NCBI RefSeq assembly: GCF_024380015.1
Contig: NZ_CP101508.1
Coordinates: forward strand, 990,802 to 1,054,801
Origin: Photobacterium atrarenae
GTDB lineage: Bacteria; Pseudomonadota; Gammaproteobacteria; Enterobacterales; Vibrionaceae
Reading direction: 5' to 3'
Length of the DNA stretch: 64,000 nucleotides
Positions 9,428 to 18,803 of this stretch are shown here, one piece after another (positions within the stretch are counted from its first letter, which is position 1; every line of letters starts with the position of its first letter). The notes under the pieces were generated by a model that worked only from the letters and a program-made list of their open reading frames with translations, was not told the DNA's origin and did not search any database. Made by a program: the position numbers and the translations under genes.

Positions 9428-10278
9428 CGTTTCTGCACTGATTTCTTTATCATCCTTTTCTCGATTATCCCAACTTAGTGATGTGCCGGGCTCTATGTCA
9501 TTCATGTTGGGTGGCCTGTTGGTCATAAGGTTGGGTTGGGCTACTTGTCTTTAGGCTTTTGGACCTTCCTGCTGGACCTTATCGTTGCGCACGCGCGATA
9601 CACACATAATTTTGTGAAACCTGTATCGAGCAAACTGTAGGAAATTTTCAGTCATTTGGCGGCTTTCGCTGTCACCCCTTTTTCCCCTCATCGCGATTGC
9701 CCGGAGCACCACGATCAGCCCGGCTGACATACCAGATTTTTTATAAAAATGGATGTGTCACCTCATATAGTTATTAAAGCGCCAAAAACACATAAAAAGC
9801 TGTCATGGCGGCACATCCAGGTGCTCTTAAAGGCGTTGCGCAACATTGATTTTTTTCATGAGAATAAGTTGAAAAAATAATAATACAATAAAAACAGATG
9901 GTTATGTTTTGATTGGTTAGGCGGTACAGATTTCTATTGAGTCGATTTACCATTTTTTATTGTTTGCAGAGATTTAATATTAATGTGCGTATAAGTAGTG
10001 CTCAAGTTCTTAAAACCAGACCTAAAAGATGGTCATAAATTGAAAGTGTGAGATATCTCAACCTCTGTTGCAGCACGGCAGTGCTGCCATGGTGGTGAAT
10101 TGTTTCAAGTTGAAGGTCAAAATTGGTTGTAAATTTACAACTTAATTTAAACTTTGGTGATTAATTTTGATAAAAAGCTGTTTTAATACGCAAATGAACT
10201 GGGTGATTGCTGAAAGTCTGGTTTAAATTTCTGATTTATTGCTTTAATGGCCTTATTTAATTTTGTGTGAGGGTTCGT
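9428..10278. other. AT-rich intergenic region upstream of alaE, no gene seen
   Basis: About 850 bases between the tRNA terminator and alaE. The right half is strongly AT-rich, with many A and T tracts. I see no reading frame with codon use or similarity worth calling on either strand and no tRNA-like fold. The AT tracts suit binding by H-NS-like or Lrp-like proteins (alaE is known to be Lrp-controlled in E. coli), but no specific site can be assigned. Confidence 0.6.
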
Positions 10279-10731
10279 ATGTCGGTGAAAGGTCAATTTT
10301 GTGTGCGTCATGCAGCAGCAGATACATTTGCCATGGTTGTGTTTAGTTTCATCACCGGCATGATGATTGAAATCTTTATCTCAGGGATGACTTTTGAGCA
10401 ATCCCTGGCCTCGCGAACCCTGTCGATCCCGGTCAATATTGCCATCGCTTGGCCTTATGGAGCTTTCCGGGATTATGTCCTGCGTTGTGGCTATCGTTTG
10501 TCACCGAGCAGCTGGATGAAGGGATTGTCTGATATGGTGGCGTACGTGCTGTTCCAGTCGCCGGTCTATGCCGGGATCTTATGGGTCGTCGGTGCGGATG
10601 TGGATCAGATTGTCACGGCTGTAACCAGTAATGCGTTTGTCTCCGGTATGCTGGGGGTGGTGTACGGCCAGTTTTTGGATATCTGCCGCCGGGCGTTCCG
10701 TGTCCCGGGTGTGACGGGAACTATAAGCTGA
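10279..10731 (+). CDS. alaE: L-alanine exporter AlaE
   Basis: AlaE exports L-alanine (also D-alanine in E. coli) from the cytoplasm and protects cells from alanine overload. The 150-residue protein closely follows E. coli AlaE through [58 protein letters not shown] and [10 protein letters not shown]. Four transmembrane helices are predicted. ATG 10279 is preferred to the upstream GTG at 10267 because GAGGG (10269-10273) lies five bases before it. It is followed by a convergent chemoreceptor gene. Confidence 0.93.
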   Translation: MSVKGQFCVRHAAADTFAMVVFSFITGMMIEIFISGMTFEQSLASRTLSIPVNIAIAWPYGAFRDYVLRCGYRLSPSSWMKGLSDMVAYVLFQSPVYAGILWVVGADVDQIVTAVTSNAFVSGMLGVVYGQFLDICRRAFRVPGVTGTIS

Positions 10732-10839
10732 CATTTATTCCATAAAAGCTGTCACAGCCTACTTTTTAGTTGTCATTTTACAGCGATGAAGTGGGCTATG
10801 TCCCCTCATCCCCCTGAATCGCCATCAGTAATCTCCACT

Positions 10840-10881
10840 AGCACGATGCAGCCCCATCAAAAGATGAGGCTGCATCGTGCT
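10840..10881. terminator. Long hairpin between convergent alaE and the chemoreceptor gene
   Basis: A 14-bp perfect stem (AGCACGATGCAGCC / GGCTGCATCGTGCT) encloses a second 4-bp stem (CATC/GATG) with an AAAA loop. It starts 109 bases after alaE and lies nine bases beyond the chemoreceptor stop. No T run follows on either strand, so it may be a weak bidirectional terminator or an RNA-stabilising 3' hairpin. Confidence 0.55.
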
Positions 10882-10889
10882 GGTTTCCG

Positions 10890-12761
10890 TCAGACTGTAA
10901 ACGTTTCTAGCACTTCATTTTGCTGCCGAACGCTTTCAACCTGCCTCTCCGTTGCTTGATTAGACTTTTGCGCATCGCTTGAGACTTTCTCGCTCAGCTC
11001 TTTAATTTTCAGGGTGTTGGTATTAATTTCTTCGGCCACAAGGCTTTGCTCTTCAGCCGCAGAAGAAATCTGCAGGTTCATCAGATTAATGTGTTGAATC
11101 TTTTCATAAATGCCATGTAGCGTGTGTTCGAGTTTCTGTGCATTTTCAACGGTGCTCGTTGAGGACGCTTGGCTTTCGTCCATCACTTTGACCACTGCGC
11201 GTGAACGGGACTGGAGCTGCTCAATGATGCTTTTTATTTCTGTTGTTGAGTCTTGTGTTCTGCTTGCCAGAGAGCGAACTTCATCGGCGACCACCGAGAA
11301 ACCTCGACCATGCTCACCGGCTCTCGCGGCTTCAATCGCAGCGTTCAGCGCCAGCAGGTTGGTTTGCTCAGCAATGTCATTAATCACTTGTAGAACTTTG
11401 TCGATGTTATCGGTCGATGCCTCAAGTTCTTTGACTTCGATACCCGCTTGGCTAATTTTCTCTGACAACGCGACAATGTTTACTCTGGTTTCAGAAACAA
11501 GGTCAGCGCCCGTTTGCGCTGCTGTTTCCGCTTGATCTGCAGCGCTGGCAGCTTCTTGTGCGTTCCCGGCGACATCGCCTGATGTCGTCGACATTTGGTG
11601 CATCGCAGTGGCAAGCTGCTCGAGCTCGCTGAGCTGCATGGCCATCGCATCGGCAGTCGCCGAAGCGCCCTGGCTTACGTGGTCAGCGCCTTGGTGGATG
11701 TCTGTGGCCAGCATTTTGAGGTGTTTGACCTTCTCCTGGAGCGATCCGGTAAACTGGTTGAAACTATTCGATAACGTTGCAAATTCATCATCCACGTCCG
11801 TATCCAGACGTTGCGTCAGATCACCATGGCCCGAGGCGACATTCCCCATCCCGGTATTGAGCTTGTCCAGTGGCGCCATCAATTTTGAGATGAAGAAAGA
11901 CAGCAGCGCAGTCGCAATGATAACGGCGATGAGGCTGAAGATGATAGCCTTGTTGCGAAGGGTGGTCACGCTACTGAATGCCATTTCCCCATCAATCACA
12001 GCGCCGATATACCAATCATAGCCTTTGACCTTTTCGAACGTGATGACACGCGATTCACCGGTATTGAGTTCGGCAACCTGCTCGACGCCCGTTTGGATCG
12101 AAATGCTTGGTAAGAACTCGCCCATGAACTTGCCGTTCAGCGCTCTGTCCGGGTGCGCCAGGACGACACTATCACTGGTGACGATGAACAGATAACCGGA
12201 ATCCAGGCGAACTTCATTGACAAGATCGGATAAACCTTTGAGGCTCATATCGAAGAACAAAGCGCCTTTGAACTGACCCTGTTCATTGAGAGGTGTTGCA
12301 ATGGAAATCAGCATTTCTTTCGTGGCAGAGTCTTCATACGGGTCGGTCACAATGAGCGTGTTCTGATTTTTTGCATCGATGTACCAGGGGCGCTTCCTGG
12401 CATCCCAGTTTTCGCCGGGATTCCAGTTAGCAACGCCGGCAATCGGTTTACCGTCAGTGTCTAACCCGCCGCCTACCAACAGAAAGGTATCATGGAGGCT
12501 CTTGTTTTGAATCACATCGGTAATGGCTGAATGATCAATGTTTTTTTCTGCCAAAGAAGTCACATACCTGGCTAAAGCTTCATGCTCATGCATTTCGGTA
12601 TGAACGGTGCGACTCACACCCTGCAGTGCGTCCGTGACTGACTCACTGATCTGGCTTTGTACCTCTTCTCCAATCGTGACGTACTGACTAAAGCTCAACA
12701 GCCCAATGGCTGATAAAAGCAGCGCGGATGATGCTGACACTATCTTGTGGCTAAACTTCAT
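10890..12761 (-). CDS. Methyl-accepting chemotaxis protein with dCache sensor domain
   Basis: A 623-residue chemoreceptor that senses a small ligand in the periplasm and controls CheA. An N-terminal helix (about 8-28) and a periplasmic dCache_1 domain (about 35-270; motif [18 protein letters not shown], then [19 protein letters not shown]) come first. A second helix (about 273-295), a HAMP domain and a long cytoplasmic signalling domain follow, with the hairpin tip [20 protein letters not shown]. There is no C-terminal NWETF-type pentapeptide. The ligand cannot be read from the sequence, although many dCache receptors of this type bind amino acids. GGAG precedes the ATG. Confidence 0.93.
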   Translation of the reverse strand: MKFSHKIVSASSALLLSAIGLLSFSQYVTIGEEVQSQISESVTDALQGVSRTVHTEMHEHEALARYVTSLAEKNIDHSAITDVIQNKSLHDTFLLVGGGLDTDGKPIAGVANWNPGENWDARKRPWYIDAKNQNTLIVTDPYEDSATKEMLISIATPLNEQGQFKGALFFDMSLKGLSDLVNEVRLDSGYLFIVTSDSVVLAHPDRALNGKFMGEFLPSISIQTGVEQVAELNTGESRVITFEKVKGYDWYIGAVIDGEMAFSSVTTLRNKAIIFSLIAVIIATALLSFFISKLMAPLDKLNTGMGNVASGHGDLTQRLDTDVDDEFATLSNSFNQFTGSLQEKVKHLKMLATDIHQGADHVSQGASATADAMAMQLSELEQLATAMHQMSTTSGDVAGNAQEAASAADQAETAAQTGADLVSETRVNIVALSEKISQAGIEVKELEASTDNIDKVLQVINDIAEQTNLLALNAAIEAARAGEHGRGFSVVADEVRSLASRTQDSTTEIKSIIEQLQSRSRAVVKVMDESQASSTSTVENAQKLEHTLHGIYEKIQHINLMNLQISSAAEEQSLVAEEINTNTLKIKELSEKVSSDAQKSNQATERQVESVRQQNEVLETFTV

Positions 12762-13054
12762 ACTTCTACTCCCTGAAATAATCTGCCGATGAAAAGTACA
12801 TCAACGCGGAGCGTTGCCGCATGAGTCTTTCACTGCAACCAATACAATGCCTCAAAGTTTAAATGGAGACCACCTTGATGTTAAACTAATGTAATAATTT
12901 CGTTTGTTTGTTTCTTGTGTTGGTGTTTTCGTCACGATGAACAAAGCCCAAACTCAATTGATGCTGGCTCTCTTACCTAAGTGTCTTCCTGGGGGTGAAC
13001 CGTTAAATTTACCTACATATTTTTGAGCTTAACTTGATGATATATAATGTATCT
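12762..13054. other. Intergenic region upstream of the chemoreceptor gene
   Basis: This region holds the 5' side of the minus-strand chemoreceptor gene and, at its right end, the promoter of the candidate small RNA. I looked for a FliA-type promoter for the chemoreceptor and did not find a good match. No coding frame is supported. Confidence 0.5.
13043..13048 (+). promoter_or_regulatory. -10 element (TATAAT) of a candidate small RNA
   Basis: A perfect TATAAT within TATATAAT precedes the structured segment 13055-13131. The nearest -35-like hexamer, TTGAGC (13023-13028), is only 14 bases away, so the promoter call rests mainly on the -10. Confidence 0.4.
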
Positions 13055-13131
13055 ATGGGATGATTTCAGGTGCTGACCCACAGGGGGCACCTCGCTTCTG
13101 AGCGCAATCAACAGCTCCCGCTGGGAGCTGT
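13055..13131 (+). ncRNA. Candidate small RNA with three stem-loops and its own terminator
   Basis: Downstream of a perfect TATAAT, about 77 bases contain three consecutive hairpins: AGGTGC/GCACCT with an inner CCC/GGG, then CGC/GCG, then a terminator stem AACAGCTCCC/GGGAGCTGTT with a 3-base loop and a run of five T. The T run is only on the plus strand, while both flanking genes (chemoreceptor and mscK) are on the minus strand. So this terminator ends a plus-strand transcript with no coding gene in it. I do not recognise the family. Promoter plus structure plus terminator support an independent small RNA. Confidence 0.45.
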
Positions 13132-13133
13132 TT

Positions 13134-16100
13134 TTATTTGGTGTTTGGGTGGGGCTGTCGGTCTTTGATGGTCACTTCCAGTTGCGGTGAAGCGATACTG
13201 ATCTCGTGCTCGATGAACTTACGCTTGATCCGGCTGTGCAGGTCATGGGTCAATACCAGGCGGTGGGCGGTTTCGGCGGCATAGGCCCGAACCTCATAGT
13301 TCTGGCTGTCTGCCGTCAGGCTGAGGAAAAACACTTCAGGTGCCGGATTTTCCAATACCAGTTCACACTCTTCCGCCGCTTCAAACAACAGCTGGGTCAC
13401 CAGCTCGGTATCATTGAGATACTTCACGCTGATGAACAGAGTCACGCGGGTGATGGGATCCGATAGCGACCAGTTAATGAATTGCTCTGTCACAAAGGCC
13501 TTGTTGGGCACGATCACCTCCTTGCGATCCCAGTCAACAATGGTGGTGGCGCGGGTTTTGATTTTGGCGATCACACCGGTCAACTCGCGGATGGTGACCG
13601 TATCGCCAATCCGGATTGGTTTCTCAAATAAAATAATCAAGCCGGAGATAAAGTTGGCAAAGATCTCCTGTAGGCCGAAGCCGAGGCCGACCCCGAGCGC
13701 CGCGATCAGCCACTGCATTTTCGACCAGTCAAAACCGATCAGCCCGGAGCCGATCACGATGCCGAGGAAAATGGCAGTATAGCGGGTCAGGGAGGTAATG
13801 GCGTAGCCAGTCCCCGGGGAGAGATCCAGGTGCTGCAGGATCAGTAGCTCCATCGCCCCCGGTAAATCCCGGGCGATAATGGCGGTGAGCCAGAAGGCCA
13901 GGGCAGCAAGCAGAACACTTTTGAGCGAGATGGCGCTGAGCTCATCAATCCCGTCGATCTTGGTTGTGACATCCCATAAGGTGACTTCCTCCAGAAATGT
14001 AATCGCTTGATAAAAGTCAGACCAGACCACAGCCACCAGGGTAAGGTAAATCAGCAGCAGCAGTGAGCGGAGCAATCTCAGGGATTGGGCGCTGATCCGC
14101 TCCAGGTCAATTTCCGGCTCTTCAATTTCAATTTGCATTTCGCTGCTGGAGTAGCTTTCCTCTTTATCTTCCTTCACTTCAGCCAAGCGTTGCGCCAGAA
14201 TCTCCTGTCGTTTGGTTTTGGCTCGCTCAAAAGCCAGCCGCCGCTTCTGGATGAGCATCAAGCGTTTGATGAGATAGTAAACCAGTAAGGTGATCACCCC
14301 GATCACGGCCGAGATCTCCAGTTTGGTCATGACCGATTGAGACGAAGTGAGGTAGCCGCTGAGGGCGGAGTAGTTCAGCACTTGCGGGATCAGGATCAGG
14401 GTCCACCAGAACAGGTTATGGCCGATGTGGGCTTTGCCGGCGGGCAAATCCCGATAGGTCATCGGAATTTTTTCGTGATACAGCCGCCAGAGGAAGAAGC
14501 TGACTGCCAGGTTGCTGATCAAAAAAGCCAGCCGCCCCAGAGTTGCATTGACATCGATGTCATTGTAGAGGTGGGCAAAATTTTGCACGATGGTCAGCGG
14601 CAGATAGATCCAGATCAATTGGCGATAATGGAAAAAGCAGCGTTGAACCAGTGACTTGTCCCAATCAAAATGACTGATAAATATCCCTTCATCCCTGACC
14701 AGCTCGCGCATGAAGCAGTACACCGCCAGTGAAGCCGGGATGGCGAGCGCCTCACCCAGATGATGGATAAATGGATACTGCCAAGCGGCACTTAGTAAAT
14801 AGCCCAACAAGCCAACCGCGAAGGGAAATGGCCAGGCGAGAATAAACGCGACGAAGACGTTATAGAGGCTAAAGCGAAATTTATCCTGGGTGACTTTGCC
14901 GATTTTCTGGCTGGTGGCTCTGAGGTATTTCTTCCAACGTTTTCTGAGCCGGCTTAAGGCGAACAGCAGGATCAGGATGGTTGAGGTGACAAAAATCAGG
15001 GTTGCTTTTTCAACGACCGTGGGAAGCTTTAATAAATTGACCCACTGGAAGGGCGAGAAGAACCACTGCAATCGCTCCCAGGTCGCTATCAACACGTTGA
15101 TGTTGAGCGGGTTGGTATCCGGCGCCCAGAACAAACGTTTAATGGCCTGGGCTTTGAGTTCATTCAGGTTGGTGTTGAGATTCTCATAGGCAACATTGAG
15201 TGTGGCCTGCTGATAAATCAGAGTGTCGGATGTCTCAAGCAATTGCTCCAGCAGCTCAATATTACTTTCCAGCAGGGTTCGGGCTTGTTGTTGCTGCGCC
15301 TGCGTTAGGCTGCTGGGTCTGGGTTTCGTCACTTCGTTGTTCAGCCGGTCTAACTGCTGACGATATTCATATTTTTGGATTTGGTTTTGGGCAATATCAC
15401 GTTCCAGGGCCTCAATGGGTGGGTTGTCCGGTAGCCGATTGATCCGGGTTCGTAGGTTCTCACTAAAGGCCGGGCTGAGCTTAAGCCACTCTGCCATGGA
15501 TTCCAGATCGGTTGCTGTTTGGTTAACCACGTCTTCTTGCTCGGAGGCCATTTGCTGTTGTTGCTGAACCTGAACGATCGCATCGGTCAGCGTTTCCAGG
15601 GCTTTGCTATATCGGTCATTCTGGGTTTGCAGGGCTTGTAGTGTCGGGGGCAGGGAATCCAGCTCGGTTTGTGGTGTTTCCGCTTCTTCTGTTTGTTCAT
15701 CGACTTCGGTCCGTTGCATTCGGCTGAGTCGGCGCTCCAGGTTATTGCGGTAAGCCTGGCGGGCTTCAATTTCAGAATTGCTGAGTTGAATCCGTTGTTT
15801 GGCCAGGGTCCGTCGGTTTCCGGCACTAAGTTGTTTTGCTTCCAGGGCATAGAGCTGGCTGACATAGTACTCATGGGCAATCTCGAGGGGCAATATGGTT
15901 TCTGGCGCGACATCTTGCTGGCGTTCGAATTTGAGCTGTTTTTCTGTGCGTTTAATCTTCTCTCTCAGCAGTTCCGACTGGTAGGAGAAATCATCAATTC
16001 CCTGTTCGATGGCCTGAAGAGCGCTCTTGTCATCGTTACGACTTTGCTCCAACTGCTCCAGACGAGTGTCTTGCTCGGCGATCTCCAGGGTTAGTTGCTC

Positions 16101-16433
16101 CTGATCCCATTGGTTGAAATCCGGAAACTGAGTGGCAGAAAACGCCTCGATTTGTTCGTCGAGTGCTTGGGTCTGTTGCTCGAAGTTGGTGATCAGATCA
16201 CGGTATTGTCGTGTCTGGCGCTTATACTCGGCGGTTTTTTCCAGCTGGCGTTTGGCTTGTGTCAGGGTATCCAGGGCTTTGATCACCTCCGGCGTATTGT
16301 CCTGCGATTCCAACTTGGAAATTTGTTGCTCCAGTTGTTGTAACCGGCTCTCGGTTTCTTCCTGGCTGGCGATGTTGAAGAATGAAGCGCCCAGCAGCAG
16401 AATGATCAGAACAAATGACGTCCGTTTGAGCAT
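13134..16433 (-). CDS. mscK: Large MscS-superfamily mechanosensitive channel (MscK/MscM type)
   Basis: A 1099-residue inner-membrane channel that should open under membrane tension during hypo-osmotic shock. A signal-like N-terminus (MLKRTSFVLIILLLGASFF) leads into a long periplasmic coiled-coil region (about 25-480, rich in Gln, Glu and Leu). Many transmembrane helices follow (about 490-900), then the MscS core with LGVGLGFGLQEIFANFISG, FEKPIRIGDTVTI and DRKEVIVPNKAFVTEQFINW, which strongly resemble E. coli MscK (KefA). ATG 16433 gives the signal peptide; an in-frame upstream start at 16541 would precede it with 36 unrelated residues. MscM (YjeP) is the alternative name; the neighbourhood does not decide. 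Confidence 0.88.
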   Translation of the reverse strand: MLKRTSFVLIILLLGASFFNIASQEETESRLQQLEQQISKLESQDNTPEVIKALDTLTQAKRQLEKTAEYKRQTRQYRDLITNFEQQTQALDEQIEAFSATQFPDFNQWDQEQLTLEIAEQDTRLEQLEQSRNDDKSALQAIEQGIDDFSYQSELLREKIKRTEKQLKFERQQDVAPETILPLEIAHEYYVSQLYALEAKQLSAGNRRTLAKQRIQLSNSEIEARQAYRNNLERRLSRMQRTEVDEQTEEAETPQTELDSLPPTLQALQTQNDRYSKALETLTDAIVQVQQQQQMASEQEDVVNQTATDLESMAEWLKLSPAFSENLRTRINRLPDNPPIEALERDIAQNQIQKYEYRQQLDRLNNEVTKPRPSSLTQAQQQQARTLLESNIELLEQLLETSDTLIYQQATLNVAYENLNTNLNELKAQAIKRLFWAPDTNPLNINVLIATWERLQWFFSPFQWVNLLKLPTVVEKATLIFVTSTILILLFALSRLRKRWKKYLRATSQKIGKVTQDKFRFSLYNVFVAFILAWPFPFAVGLLGYLLSAAWQYPFIHHLGEALAIPASLAVYCFMRELVRDEGIFISHFDWDKSLVQRCFFHYRQLIWIYLPLTIVQNFAHLYNDIDVNATLGRLAFLISNLAVSFFLWRLYHEKIPMTYRDLPAGKAHIGHNLFWWTLILIPQVLNYSALSGYLTSSQSVMTKLEISAVIGVITLLVYYLIKRLMLIQKRRLAFERAKTKRQEILAQRLAEVKEDKEESYSSSEMQIEIEEPEIDLERISAQSLRLLRSLLLLIYLTLVAVVWSDFYQAITFLEEVTLWDVTTKIDGIDELSAISLKSVLLAALAFWLTAIIARDLPGAMELLILQHLDLSPGTGYAITSLTRYTAIFLGIVIGSGLIGFDWSKMQWLIAALGVGLGFGLQEIFANFISGLIILFEKPIRIGDTVTIRELTGVIAKIKTRATTIVDWDRKEVIVPNKAFVTEQFINWSLSDPITRVTLFISVKYLNDTELVTQLLFEAAEECELVLENPAPEVFFLSLTADSQNYEVRAYAAETAHRLVLTHDLHSRIKRKFIEHEISIASPQLEVTIKDRQPHPNTK

Positions 16434-16566
16434 GGTGTGTTCCTGATTGTCGCGCCGTGATGGTGATGTGTTGAAGTTTAGCAGTGAATAAAAACAAGCG
16501 ATTGGACTGTATCGCAGGCAATTTGCACTATTCCTCAACACTCGTGGCGAATTTCAAGAAAAGCGC

Positions 16567-16595
16567 TTGACCCTGATGCGCTAAGCCATTAAATT
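16567..16595 (+). promoter_or_regulatory. Promoter of the tRNA-Ser(GGA)-tRNA-Ser(TGA) operon
   Basis: TTGACC (16567-16572) and TAAATT (16590-16595) with a 17-base spacer are followed by CCGCCGTTGAGACG. The downstream motif CCGTTGAGACG is shared with the promoter of the first tRNA-Ser(GGA) copy. Confidence 0.65.
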
Positions 16596-16633
16596 AGCCG
16601 CCGTTGAGACGCAATGCGTCCAACACACAATTT

Positions 16634-16721
16634 GGTGAGGTGTCCGAGTGGCTGAAGGAGCACGCCTGGAAAGTGTGTATACGGCAACGTATCGAGGGTT
16701 CGAATCCCTCCCTCACCGCCA
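16634..16721 (+). tRNA. tRNA-Ser (anticodon GGA), copy 2
   Basis: An 88-base tRNA identical to the copy at 9304-9391, with anticodon GGA at 16668-16670 and encoded CCA. Six bases separate it from the next tRNA, so the two are probably cotranscribed. Confidence 0.97.
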
Positions 16722-16727
16722 TATTCA

Positions 16728-16818
16728 GGAGAGATGGCTGAGTGGTTGAAAGCACCGGTCTTGAAAACCGGCATACGTTAATAGCGTATCTAGGGTTCAA
16801 ATCCCTATCTCTCCGCCA
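16728..16818 (+). tRNA. tRNA-Ser (anticodon TGA)
   Basis: A 91-base class II tRNA. The acceptor GGAGAGA pairs with TCTCTCC, followed by G and an encoded CCA. The anticodon stem CCGGT/ACCGG encloses loop CTTGAAA with anticodon TGA at 16762-16764, reading UCA/UCG. A long variable arm and T arm AGGGTTCAAATCCCT are present. Confidence 0.97.
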
Positions 16819-16823
16819 CATTG

Positions 16824-16852
16824 AAAAAGTCAGCTTAATTGCTGGCTTTTTT
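16824..16852 (+). terminator. Terminator of the tRNA-Ser pair
   Basis: The stem AAAAAGTCAGC / GCTGGCTTTTT (one G-T pair) with a six-base loop ends in T six bases after the second tRNA. Confidence 0.85.
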
Positions 16853-17377
16853 GCATCTGCTGCTTGGTAAAGAAAGAGATAGGGTGCGAACCCTAGCGGG
16901 GCGGACGGCGAGTCTTCAGCCGAGCACAGCGAGACAACGTTGCCAGCCGAAGGCGTTTTCAGGCAACGGCCCGCAGGGCGAAGTAAATCCTCCATACCCA
17001 GAGCGCTCCACGTATTTTAAAAAACGCTGAATTCTCAGCAGTTTTTTATGCCTGAATTCGATAGGATGTTAATTCCATAATCAAAATAAGCACATTGGCA
17101 GCGTGAAAGACCCTGTCAAAATGCATGTGATTTTCGAAAATTACATCCTTGTTATTTTCTGGTTCAACAAAAATGACCCATTAAACACTGTAGACGGCTC
17201 TTTATTCTTTCACCGCTAAAATAATAAGGTAATTTATTTATATATGGAGGGAGACGTTTATCTGCTTTTGAAAAACGTGAGTTATTATACTGTGTGAATT
17301 ATTAATTGTGGCGTGGAAATATACTTTTATCGGCTACAATTCTTACACGATGGGCATTCATATGGCAGGGAAGGTAA
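16853..17377. other. Intergenic region with a GC-rich block and an inverted tRNA-Ser fragment
   Basis: About 525 bases between the tRNA terminator and a diguanylate cyclase gene. The left part (about 16875-17000) is GC-rich. It begins with 22 bases (16875-16896) that, read on the minus strand, match the T-arm and acceptor end of the neighbouring tRNA-Ser(TGA) at 19 positions. The rest is AT-rich and probably carries the promoter of the next gene. No coding gene is supported; frames across the tRNAs are artefacts. Confidence 0.55.
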
Positions 17378-18472
17378 ATGTTTACTGAACAGTGGTTAGT
17401 GCCGATATTAGAAATGGCGCTATTGATGTTTATTGTTTTATCTCTGTTTTTATTTATATCCTGGTATTATCAAAGAAGCACATTAAAAACATTTCGAGAG
17501 CGAACTCGGGCAAATCAGCGATTGAATATGGCGACTTCAGTAGCTGGTCTTGGTGTTTGGGAGTGGGATCTTAAAACAAATAAGTTGTTTTGGAATCCAT
17601 GTTTGTTTCATATTTATAAAATTCCCCAAGTCAAACAATTATCCTTGTCTGAGTGGCAATCAAAACTTAAAAAATCTGATGGAGAGAAGCTGGAGTCGCT
17701 GAAACAACTGGCCGGTCAGGATCAGCTACAAATGGTCAAACTGACGCTATTGGTTACGCCGGACGGTCAGCCGCGGGTGATTGAGTTGGTGGCCAGCGGG
17801 CTGGCTGGCGATAAGGGCAGATTAATTGGCACTCAGCGTGATATTTCGGACTCGATTGCGATGCAGCGTTCGATGAAGCAAGTGGCCTATCAGGATCAGC
17901 TGACCGGGTTATTTAACGCCCGGGCTCTGGAGCAAACCCTGGACAAAGCGGTCTTGTCGTCGGAAGGGGAAATCCGGCCATTTGGCTTGCTGTTTATTGA
18001 TTTAGATGGGTTTAAACAGGTGAACGATACGCTGGGACATGATGCCGGTGATTTGCTATTGAAGTATGCCGCCAAACGGATGCGCTGCTGCCTGCGGCTT
18101 GAAGATGAGGTGTTTCGCCTCGGTGGGGATGAATTTGTGGTCTGGACCCCGGCACACCCTAAAGGTACGGAAAAGCACGCCTTGATGCAGCAACTCACCA
18201 CTGTGGCCGAGAAACTGAAAGCTTCACTGACCAAAGTGTTTAAGATCCATGACCGGGAGTGTTACGTCTCCGCCAGTATTGGTGGTGCCTGCTTTCCCTA
18301 TGATGCCACCTCAGCTAAAGCGGTGATGAAGTGTGCCGATCAGGCGATGTATCTGGCGAAAGAGAATGGTAAAAATCAGTTTGTTCAGTACGTTATGTTA
18401 GAAAAAGAGCAGGACACATTTGTTCTCAATGCATCTATACGTACGGAGTCTGAAAAAAGTTCAGACATTTGA
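17378..18472 (+). CDS. Membrane-bound PAS-GGDEF diguanylate cyclase
   Basis: This protein should make cyclic di-GMP from two GTP at the inner membrane. Of 364 residues, one transmembrane helix occupies about 7-29. A PAS-like sensor follows (about 48-160, with ATSVAGLGVWEWDLKTNKLFW), then a GGDEF domain (about 168-345) with intact RLGGDEFVVW (GGDEF at 249-253) and an inhibitory-site RLED at 240-243, exactly five residues upstream. Catalysis and product inhibition are therefore expected. GGGAAGG lies before the ATG. It stands 116 bases upstream of the Flp pilin gene in the same direction, which suggests but does not prove a link to Tad pilus control. Confidence 0.9.
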   Translation: MFTEQWLVPILEMALLMFIVLSLFLFISWYYQRSTLKTFRERTRANQRLNMATSVAGLGVWEWDLKTNKLFWNPCLFHIYKIPQVKQLSLSEWQSKLKKSDGEKLESLKQLAGQDQLQMVKLTLLVTPDGQPRVIELVASGLAGDKGRLIGTQRDISDSIAMQRSMKQVAYQDQLTGLFNARALEQTLDKAVLSSEGEIRPFGLLFIDLDGFKQVNDTLGHDAGDLLLKYAAKRMRCCLRLEDEVFRLGGDEFVVWTPAHPKGTEKHALMQQLTTVAEKLKASLTKVFKIHDRECYVSASIGGACFPYDATSAKAVMKCADQAMYLAKENGKNQFVQYVMLEKEQDTFVLNASIRTESEKSSDI

Positions 18473-18588
18473 CTAAATTTATTTAGACAAATTTGAGGTC
18501 TGTTCTAATCTTTAAGAACACAATAAAAAGTCTCAGGAATGAGTTTGACAAAACCGAAATTATGTATGTGCTTTTGTTGAGGTGTATC

Positions 18589-18795
18589 ATGGATGTTTCA
18601 AACGATATTTTGAAAGCTTTCTGCAATATCTGCGCCCGCCTGTACAAAGAAGAACAAGGTGCTTCTGCAATTGAGTATGTTTTAATCGCTGCTGTGGTTG
18701 TTGCGGCAGTAAGTACTTTGTCTGGAACTATAACAACTAATATCACTAGTGTGGGTACTTCTCTTACCAATGCCGTGAGCGCAGCAACACCGTAA
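18589..18795 (+). CDS. flp: Flp type IVb major pilin
   Basis: The structural subunit of the Tad pilus. The prepilin has a leader ending in EEQG, then the mature N-terminus ASAIEYVLIAAVVVAAVS. This is the Flp processing and assembly signature, with Glu at mature position 5 and a nearby Tyr. With ATG 18589 (GAGGTG at 18579-18584) the prepilin is 68 residues and the mature pilin about 45. An upstream in-frame start at 18493 would add 32 residues and lacks support. The prepilin peptidase gene tadV starts eight bases later. Confidence 0.93.
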   Translation: MDVSNDILKAFCNICARLYKEEQGASAIEYVLIAAVVVAAVSTLSGTITTNITSVGTSLTNAVSAATP

Positions 18796-18803
18796 CCATT
18801 CTG

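Noticed and set aside
13134..16433. Plus-strand frames opposite mscK (for example 13206-13466 and 15669-16094).
   Set aside because: They are shadows of the long minus-strand channel gene and have no motifs of their own.
16594..16995. Minus-strand frame of 133 residues across the tRNA-Ser genes, and a shorter overlapping one (16589-16774).
   Set aside because: The protein contains REGFEPSIRCRIHTFQACS-like text, which is the reverse translation of tRNA-Ser and is a common false annotation.
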